Assembly (NCBI GenBank): GCA_945836565.1
Contig: CAMALN010000025.1
Coordinates: 1 to 12,053, forward strand
Length of the DNA stretch: 12,053 nt
DNA from: an uncultured Lachnospiraceae bacterium
GTDB lineage: Bacteria; Bacillota; Clostridia; Lachnospirales; Lachnospiraceae
Direction: 5' to 3'
Shown: positions 7,147-12,053 of the stretch, piece by piece
Layout of the letters: each line of letters begins with the position of its first letter
How positions within the stretch are numbered: position 1 is the stretch's first letter
Notes under the pieces: model-generated
Database searches by the model: none
Told to the model about the DNA's origin: nothing
Seen by the model: only the letters and a program-made list of their open reading frames with translations
Position numbers and translations under genes: made by a program

Positions 7147-8088
7147 ATGAAGAATATTAAAAAGCTTATAGCTGCTTTTTTTGTCTTGGACTTGACACTG
7201 TGTGTTCTGGTGGCTGTTGTGCTCGGGAAGAGAAAAGAGGAGCTTGGGTCGCCTCAGGCAGTATTTGCAGCAGATAGGCAGATGAATATCGGAAACGGCT
7301 CATCAAAGGGGATTATAGAAGAAAACTATTGGAATTTTGTACATAAAAGCTACATATTAGTTGGAAATGCACCTGATTACGAGTTCTATAAGATAGTAAG
7401 CGAGGTTCCAAGGAATGATTACAAACCGGAGCTTTTCTATAGAGAAGAAAATGGCTTGATGTACTATCATGATGAGAATGGTAATCGCTTATCCAAGGTG
7501 GCGGTGGACGTGTCAGTATATCAGGGAGATGTAAATTGGCAGGCGCTTGCAGATGCAGGTGTTGATATTGTTATGATTAGAGCCGGCTTTAGAGGCTACG
7601 GAAATGGTGAGATTAAGACAGATACCTCTTTTGGGGCAAATGTTCAGGGTGCGAAGGCAGCAGGCTTAAGGGTAGGAGCGTATTTCTTTTCTCAGGCGTT
7701 AAATACTTCTGAGGGAGAGGAAGAAGCAAGCTATGTACTTAATCTGGCTTATGCTTATGGTGTAGACGGTCCGATAGCTATAGACACAGAGCTGGTAGCG
7801 GATGAGACGGCTCGGACGTATAATCTGGATATTACGTCCAGAACAGATGGTGTAATTGGATTTTGTGAGACAGTAAAGGCTTCGGGATATGAGCCTATGA
7901 TATATGCGAACAGGAACTGGTATGTGCAGAACCTTGATATGACAAGATTGGGTTCATACAAGCTCTGGGTGGCGCAGTATGTTGATACACCGGATTTTCC
8001 GTATCTGTATAATGGTTGGCAGTATACAGATGAGGGGAGCATACCGGGAATATCAGGAAATATTGATTTGAACGTGTGGTTTGATTAG
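7147..8088 (+). CDS. Membrane-anchored GH25 muramidase (lysozyme-like)
   Basis: The predicted extracellular enzyme cleaves the N-acetylmuramic acid to N-acetylglucosamine bond of peptidoglycan. With a start at ATG 7147 the product has 313 residues. An N-terminal signal anchor (about 5-27, after KNIKK) is followed by a spacer of about 90 residues and then the GH25 barrel. The barrel shows the opening motif DVSVYQG (D121), the catalytic pair in IAIDTEL (D213, E215), YANRNWY, and the closing WQYTDEG...NIDLNVWF typical of the family. The frame extends to ATG 7093, but only ATG 7147 has a good ribosome binding site (AAGGAC, 6 nt away), and it places the hydrophobic segment at the N-terminus. No clear signal peptidase site is evident, so it probably stays tethered. 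A c-di-GMP phosphodiesterase gene follows after 19 nt, suggesting a shared transcript. Likely roles are wall remodelling or turnover. Confidence 0.9.
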   Translation: MKNIKKLIAAFFVLDLTLCVLVAVVLGKRKEELGSPQAVFAADRQMNIGNGSSKGIIEENYWNFVHKSYILVGNAPDYEFYKIVSEVPRNDYKPELFYREENGLMYYHDENGNRLSKVAVDVSVYQGDVNWQALADAGVDIVMIRAGFRGYGNGEIKTDTSFGANVQGAKAAGLRVGAYFFSQALNTSEGEEEASYVLNLAYAYGVDGPIAIDTELVADETARTYNLDITSRTDGVIGFCETVKASGYEPMIYANRNWYVQNLDMTRLGSYKLWVAQYVDTPDFPYLYNGWQYTDEGSIPGISGNIDLNVWFD

Positions 8089-8107
8089 TAGAAGTGAGGT
8101 GCGGCAT

Positions 8108-10018
8108 ATGAATCAAATATGGAATCTGTCATTTGATTTTTCTGCATTGATAATTTTGACAGTATTGCTTATATGGTTTTTTGTGGAGAAGAGAATACCG
8201 TTAAGAAGTCATAATATATACCTGTTTTTTATTGCAACTGCATTCACGGCAACCTGTGTAGAGATTATATGCGCTGAGGTTGCGGAAGGAACAGGGGGCT
8301 TAAGCAGTACGGGTTTTATGTGGGTTTTTTCCGTTCAGATTATGCTGACACTGATACTCATTGAGGAGTTCTTTTGGTATGCGGTAGCGCTATCTTCTAT
8401 CGAGAAGAAAATTACTGATGTACTTTATGTTATATCAACTGTAATCGGAACGCTGGCATCAATTATATGCTTGGTTAATCCTGTAACGGATATCGCATTC
8501 TATTTTGATGGAGAGATATTCTGTCAGAACAGTATGGGTTATGTTCTGGTAGGAGTCAGCTTACTTTATTTGATTAGTGCAATAGTTGTATTATACAGGT
8601 TTGTAAATGATATGTCCTTTGTGAAACGTGCGATATTGGCGTTGAACCTGATTTTTGTGTGCTGTGCCTTTGTTCTTCAGATATCAAAAAAGCTAACAAT
8701 TGTTAATCTGGCTATATCGATAGGATGTCTTACACTATATCAGTATCTGAATAATCCGGGAGCAATGACCGATGATACTACAAATGTATTCAACAGAAAA
8801 TTTATGAGCATCTTTCTTAAGAATCAGTTCTCGGTTGAAAAGGCGTTTGACATGATAGTAGTGTCGATGGATGATTTTAAGTTTATCAACAAGACCTATG
8901 GGGTGTCGGTTGGCGACGAAATGCTTGCTCAGGTGGCTGCATATCTCATATCAGTACGGAATTCGGATATGGTGTTCAGATTCGGCTCAGACCAGTTTTG
9001 TCTGATAGTTAGAAAGAATAGAAATGATACATATAGTATTGCTGAAAAGATAAGTGAACGCTTCAAACACCCATGGTATGGAGAGTCTGCTGCCGGAATT
9101 ATGATGTCTGCATCCATATGCTGTATTTCCTGTCCAAAAGATGCTGAGGATTATGCGACCCTGATGGAGGTTATCGATTATTCATTATTGGTTGTGAAGA
9201 AGACCAGAAAGGGTGGAATCAGCATTGCTTCCGAGCTCAATCTGGATGCGATGCGTGAGGATAAGGCGATAGAGAGAGCGGTTCGTGTAGCTATGGACAG
9301 GGACGAGCTTATGGTATATTATCAGCCTATTTTCTCAGTGGAGCATAATTCATATAATTCTGCAGAGGCACTTGTCAGATTGAAGGATTCAAAGCTGGGA
9401 TGGATATCACCTGAGAAGTTTATTCCTATCGCAGAGAAGAATGGGCTGATAGTCCAGATGGGAGATATTATACTGGAAAAGGTGTGTAAATTTATATCGG
9501 AAAATAATCTGAAGGATACCTCAATACAGTATATAGAGGTTAACATAAGTCCGTTACAGCTTTTGCAGGATGATTTCGTAGACCGTGTGAAGGCAATACT
9601 TGACAAATACAATGTATCTCCTTCACAGATAAATATGGAGATTACTGAGACTGCAACCATGAACGGAGTCAAAATAGTCGGTGATAACATACTGTCCCTG
9701 ACGGATTATGGCATCAAATTCTCACTGGATGATTATGGTTCGGGAAATGCGAATATTGATTATATCAACAATATGCCATTTTCAATTATTAAGCTTGATA
9801 AATATATTATATGGGATTCATTTAAGAGTAAGAAAGCCGGTATTACACTTGAATATACGATAAAAATGCTCAATGCACTCAATTTGCACATTGTTGCCGA
9901 GGGAGTTGAGACAGAGGAGATGAATGATAAGCTGAGTGAGGTTGGCTGTCATTACATGCAGGGCTGGTATTATTCCAAGGCGGTATCGGATAGTGAATTT
10001 ATGAAGCTTGTAGGATAA
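8108..10018 (+). CDS. Seven-helix membrane GGDEF-EAL protein, probable c-di-GMP phosphodiesterase
   Basis: This 636-residue signalling protein probably hydrolyses cyclic di-GMP. Residues 1 to about 215 hold about seven hydrophobic helices, an unassigned membrane sensor. The GGDEF domain (about 235-370) is degenerate. The signature reads GSDQF (293-297), and the first metal-binding aspartate of DxDxFK is serine (S253-M-D-D-F-K258). However, the RxxD I-site form is kept (R284, D287). The EAL domain (about 385-636) has every key residue: EAL (420-422), N479, ExTE (E511), D541-D542, K562, E598 and Q618 in QGWYYSKA. The likely reading is an active phosphodiesterase regulated by a non-cyclase GGDEF domain and the membrane sensor. 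ATG 8108 follows GAGGTG by 6 nt; upstream in-frame codons from TTG 8081 overlap the GH25 gene and lack a better site. A strong hairpin follows. Confidence 0.93.
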   Translation: MNQIWNLSFDFSALIILTVLLIWFFVEKRIPLRSHNIYLFFIATAFTATCVEIICAEVAEGTGGLSSTGFMWVFSVQIMLTLILIEEFFWYAVALSSIEKKITDVLYVISTVIGTLASIICLVNPVTDIAFYFDGEIFCQNSMGYVLVGVSLLYLISAIVVLYRFVNDMSFVKRAILALNLIFVCCAFVLQISKKLTIVNLAISIGCLTLYQYLNNPGAMTDDTTNVFNRKFMSIFLKNQFSVEKAFDMIVVSMDDFKFINKTYGVSVGDEMLAQVAAYLISVRNSDMVFRFGSDQFCLIVRKNRNDTYSIAEKISERFKHPWYGESAAGIMMSASICCISCPKDAEDYATLMEVIDYSLLVVKKTRKGGISIASELNLDAMREDKAIERAVRVAMDRDELMVYYQPIFSVEHNSYNSAEALVRLKDSKLGWISPEKFIPIAEKNGLIVQMGDIILEKVCKFISENNLKDTSIQYIEVNISPLQLLQDDFVDRVKAILDKYNVSPSQINMEITETATMNGVKIVGDNILSLTDYGIKFSLDDYGSGNANIDYINNMPFSIIKLDKYIIWDSFKSKKAGITLEYTIKMLNALNLHIVAEGVETEEMNDKLSEVGCHYMQGWYYSKAVSDSEFMKLVG

Positions 10019-10040
10019 GGATAAGAAAAATATGATAATA

Positions 10041-10088
10041 AAAATGTAGCAGCTACCATGAAAATGTTTACGGTAGCTGCTACATTTT
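10041..10088. terminator. Bidirectional intrinsic terminator
   Basis: A perfect 17-bp stem (10041-10057 pairing with 10072-10088, core gtagcagctacc/ggtagctgctac) has a 14-nt loop. It is flanked by tttt on the plus side and aaaa, followed by further A-rich sequence, on the other. It lies between the converging GGDEF-EAL gene and gltX and should terminate both. The stem is symmetric enough to work in either direction. Confidence 0.9.
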
Positions 10089-10117
10089 ATTTTAGGTATA
10101 TTATTGTTTGGCTAAAT

Positions 10118-11566
10118 TTAGCTTAATTTCTCTATAGCCTGCTTTATTCTGGCTATAGTCTCTTCTTTTCCGAGAAGTGACATAAGCTCGGTTGCTCCGC
10201 CCGGAGTAGCCTGCTTTCCGGAGACTGCGGTTCTGAGTGGCCACATTACAAAGCCTGTCTTGTATTCCCTCTCGGCTGCAAATCCAGACAGAAGCTCAAA
10301 GAGTGAATCGTTATCAAATGCTGTCGCTGATTCAAGAAGCGGCAGAACCTCCTTTAACAATGTGAGGGAATTCTCGGCATTTGTCTTCATCTTCTTGTGA
10401 GTATACATATCTATAGAATACTCCGGTACTGCTTCGAGGAAGTCTATCTGGTCCTTAATATCCGGCAGAACCTCGATTCTGCTCTTAACCATAGAAGCAA
10501 TCTTTCTGGTATCCATATCCCTTGTGATTACTTCCTTTATATAAGGAAGCGCCATCTCATAGAATGAGTCGTCATCCATAGCCTTGATGTATTCACTGTT
10601 CATCCACTTTAGCTTAGTCATATCGAGGACTGCAGGTGACTTTGACATGTTCTTATAGTTGAATGCCTTGATAAGCTCATCAAGAGAGAATATCTCCTGA
10701 TTGTTATCCGGGCACCATCCTAAAAGCGCTACAAAATTGATTACAGCTTCTGTAAGGAAGCCCTGCTCGATAAGATCCTCAAATGAAGAATGACCGCTTC
10801 TCTTACTGAGCTTTTGATGATTCTCGTCTGTGATTAGAGGACAGTGGATGTAGGTAGGTACCTCCCAGCCAAATGCATCATATAATCTGTTGTACTTAGG
10901 AGAGGATGAAAGATATTCATTTCCTCTTACTACATGGGTGATTCCCATCAGATGATCATCTACAACGTTTGCAAAGTTGTAGGTAGGAAATCCGTCAGAT
11001 TTGATGAGTATCATATCGTCAAGCTCCTCGTTTGGAACGGTTATATCACCATATAACTCATCCTTGAAGGTTGTTGTTCCCTCTAAAGGATTGTTCTGTC
11101 TTATAACATAAGGCTTTCCTGCTGCTAAGTTAGCCTCGACTTCTTCCTTTGAGAGGTGGAGACAGTGCTTGTCGTATCTGGAAATCTTCTTTCCTTCAAC
11201 CTCGGTAACAAGAGAACTGAGTCTCTCCTCATCACAGAAGCAGTAATAGGCCTCGCCCTTTTCGATAAGCTTCTTGGCATATTCGAGGTATATGCCCTGC
11301 TTTTGTCTCTCACTTTGAATGTAAGGACCGACACCGCCATCCTTGTCAGGACCTTCATCATGGACAAGACCGGTCTTTTGAAGTGTACGATATATTATAT
11401 CTACGGCACCTTCTACCTCACGTTCCTGATCAGTGTCCTCTATTCTAAGTATAAAATCACCGTTCTCATGCTTAGCGATAAGATAAGCATAGAGGGCAGT
11501 TCTTAAATTTCCTACATGCATCCTTCCGGTTGGACTAGGTGCAAATCTTGTACGTATTTTTGCCAT
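10118..11566 (-). CDS. gltX: Glutamyl-tRNA synthetase
   Basis: This cytoplasmic class I aminoacyl-tRNA synthetase attaches glutamate to its tRNA. The 482-residue length is normal. It shows the class I motifs [11 protein letters not shown] (HIGH-type H17-V-G-N20) and KLSKR (252-256, KMSKS type). It also has a C109-F-C111 ... C135-L-H137 pattern matching the zinc site of the E. coli enzyme, and an anticodon-binding C-terminal half. The start codon lies at 11564-11566 on the plus strand, with AGGAG about 9 nt upstream. Its own promoter is at 11600-11628. The leader is only about 27 nt, too short for a T-box, so no tRNA-sensing control is visible. It converges on the GGDEF-EAL gene. Whether it also charges glutamine tRNA, as in many Firmicutes, cannot be decided here. 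Confidence 0.97.
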   Translation of the reverse strand: MAKIRTRFAPSPTGRMHVGNLRTALYAYLIAKHENGDFILRIEDTDQEREVEGAVDIIYRTLQKTGLVHDEGPDKDGGVGPYIQSERQKQGIYLEYAKKLIEKGEAYYCFCDEERLSSLVTEVEGKKISRYDKHCLHLSKEEVEANLAAGKPYVIRQNNPLEGTTTFKDELYGDITVPNEELDDMILIKSDGFPTYNFANVVDDHLMGITHVVRGNEYLSSSPKYNRLYDAFGWEVPTYIHCPLITDENHQKLSKRSGHSSFEDLIEQGFLTEAVINFVALLGWCPDNNQEIFSLDELIKAFNYKNMSKSPAVLDMTKLKWMNSEYIKAMDDDSFYEMALPYIKEVITRDMDTRKIASMVKSRIEVLPDIKDQIDFLEAVPEYSIDMYTHKKMKTNAENSLTLLKEVLPLLESATAFDNDSLFELLSGFAAEREYKTGFVMWPLRTAVSGKQATPGGATELMSLLGKEETIARIKQAIEKLS

Positions 11567-11599
11567 TTTTGTATTCTCCTATTATTTTTTGCTGCTGAA

Positions 11600-11628
11600 A
11601 TTATACCTTATACTGCCTAAATTTACAA
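11600..11628 (-). promoter_or_regulatory. gltX promoter
   Basis: On the minus strand TTGTAA (11623-11628) and a perfect TATAAT (11600-11605) are separated by 17 bp. Transcription would start near 11593, about 27 nt before the gltX start codon. Confidence 0.7.
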
Positions 11629-11671
11629 CACATATAGTATAAATCAAGAGCAAAATATAGTATTCTTACTG

Positions 11672-11700
11672 TTGATTTAAGTATAGAATTCTAGTATACT
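11672..11700 (+). promoter_or_regulatory. Promoter of small membrane protein gene
   Basis: TTGATT (11672-11677), a 17-bp spacer, and TATACT (11695-11700) form a good sigma-A-type promoter. It points away from the gltX promoter about 70 bp away. The start would be near 11707, with a leader of about 45 nt to ATG 11752. The -10 lies inside a perfect palindrome. Confidence 0.7.
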
Positions 11701-11703
11701 AGA
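11690..11703. promoter_or_regulatory. 14-bp palindrome over the -10, candidate operator
   Basis: tctagtatactaga is a perfect inverted repeat that covers the whole -10 hexamer of the small-gene promoter. A dimeric repressor bound here would block the promoter. No regulator gene is nearby, and short AT-rich palindromes can occur by chance. Confidence 0.4.
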
Positions 11704-11751
11704 TATCGACGAATTTTTACATTTTTTGTAATAAAAGGACAGGTGTTAGAG

Positions 11752-12053
11752 ATGGATAATTCTACTATAGTAGCAACAGTATTTATAGTTGGACTTGCAG
11801 TTTTTTTTGTATTTTTAATTATTTTAACCATAGTGTTATTGGTTAGTAAGGGCAAGAATAAGCATAAGGAGAGTTATAACGACGATGATTTTGTAGCTTC
11901 ATATGCGAAGATGGAAAAGAAGATGCAGGAGAATATGTTCTCGGATGATGATTATGTAGATAATTATGATGAGGAAGAGACGTTTACGTTTGATGATTCT
12001 GAGGACAGTGTATTTGCAGAGGACAGTGCACTCACCGAGGACAGTGCATTCGC
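11752..12053 (+). CDS. Small single-pass membrane protein with acidic repeat tail (partial)
   Basis: I do not recognise this gene. It is open to the right edge after 100 codons, so the C-terminus is missing. ATG 11752 follows AGGACAGG with good spacing and its own promoter. The product begins with a short polar stretch, one hydrophobic segment (about residues 6-31) and then a basic patch (KGKNKHK, 33-39). By the positive-inside rule this puts the remaining tail in the cytoplasm. The tail is strongly acidic, with runs such as DDD and DEEE. From residue 84 it contains a six-residue repeat starting EDS (EDSVFA, EDSALT, EDSAF...). Such a tail could be a disordered or protein-binding region, but there is no direct evidence of function. 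Confidence 0.8.
   Translation, partial: MDNSTIVATVFIVGLAVFFVFLIILTIVLLVSKGKNKHKESYNDDDFVASYAKMEKKMQENMFSDDDYVDNYDEEETFTFDDSEDSVFAEDSALTEDSAF
12001..12053 (+). repeat. 18-bp in-frame tandem repeat
   Basis: The string gaggacagtg recurs at 12001, 12019 and 12037, an exact period of 18 bp. The rest of each unit is diverged. The third unit is cut by the window edge, so the total copy number is unknown. The repeat is in frame and encodes the EDS hexapeptides of the acidic tail. Confidence 0.85.

Noticed and set aside
11156..11506. 116-codon open frame on the plus strand opposite gltX
   Set aside because: It is antisense to conserved gltX codons, including the catalytic-domain region, and has no recognisable motif.
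11567..11600. T-box leader for gltX
   Set aside because: The predicted leader is about 27 nt, with no room for a specifier loop or antiterminator, and no T-box core sequence is visible.
11628..11663. Possible second NrdR box pair upstream of gltX
   Set aside because: acacatatagtat resembles the box but is shorter than the 16-bp consensus. The neighbouring copy matches only about 11 of 16, and neither flanking gene is a reductase gene.
1..12053. CRISPR arrays, insertion sequences, tRNA or rRNA genes
   Set aside because: I found no spaced repeat arrays, transposase-like frames, terminal inverted repeats or recognisable stable RNA sequence by reading both strands.

Overview
The window looks like chromosome of an anaerobic, AT-rich, low-GC Gram-positive bacterium, most likely a member of the Lachnospiraceae or a related Clostridia. 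The reasons are an oxygen-sensitive class III ribonucleotide reductase, strong AGGAGG-type ribosome binding sites, AT-rich intergenic DNA with near-consensus promoters, and a NatAB-type ABC permease fused to a CPBP protease. This placement is inference; no rRNA or tRNA gene is present to confirm it.

Layout, left to right. (1) Positions 1-2340: nrdD (anaerobic ribonucleoside-triphosphate reductase) with its own promoter, one near-perfect NrdR box plus a weaker second box 31 bp further on, and a clear intrinsic terminator. No nrdG activase gene follows. (2) Positions 2357-7007: an apparent operon. A GC-rich palindrome and an extended -10 promoter precede a fusion protein (HSL-type esterase joined to a degenerate TcmP/LCMT-like methyltransferase domain), then an ABC ATPase, then an ABC-2 permease fused to a CPBP intramembrane protease. 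The ATPase has a tandemly duplicated Shine-Dalgarno region, and its stop codon overlaps the permease start. (3) Positions 7030-10018: a membrane-anchored GH25 muramidase and, 19 nt behind it, a seven-helix GGDEF-EAL protein whose GGDEF half is degenerate and whose EAL half looks active. (4) A 17-bp-stem hairpin at 10041-10088 serves as a probable shared terminator for that operon and the convergent gltX. (5) gltX (glutamyl-tRNA synthetase) lies on the minus strand at 10118-11566. (6) A divergent promoter region leads to a small single-pass membrane protein with an acidic tail. That gene starts at 11752, contains an 18-bp tandem repeat, and runs off the right edge.

nrdD and gltX are housekeeping genes. 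The accessory interest is in the middle. The esterase/pseudo-methyltransferase plus ABC/CPBP operon has an unusual domain combination and probably concerns export of, or protection against, some small molecule or peptide; the substrate cannot be read from the sequence. The GH25/EAL pair couples a wall hydrolase gene to a c-di-GMP hydrolase gene. No gene-free stretch exceeds 300 bases; the longest is about 185 bases (11567-11751). I see no CRISPR array, insertion sequence, tRNA or rRNA.
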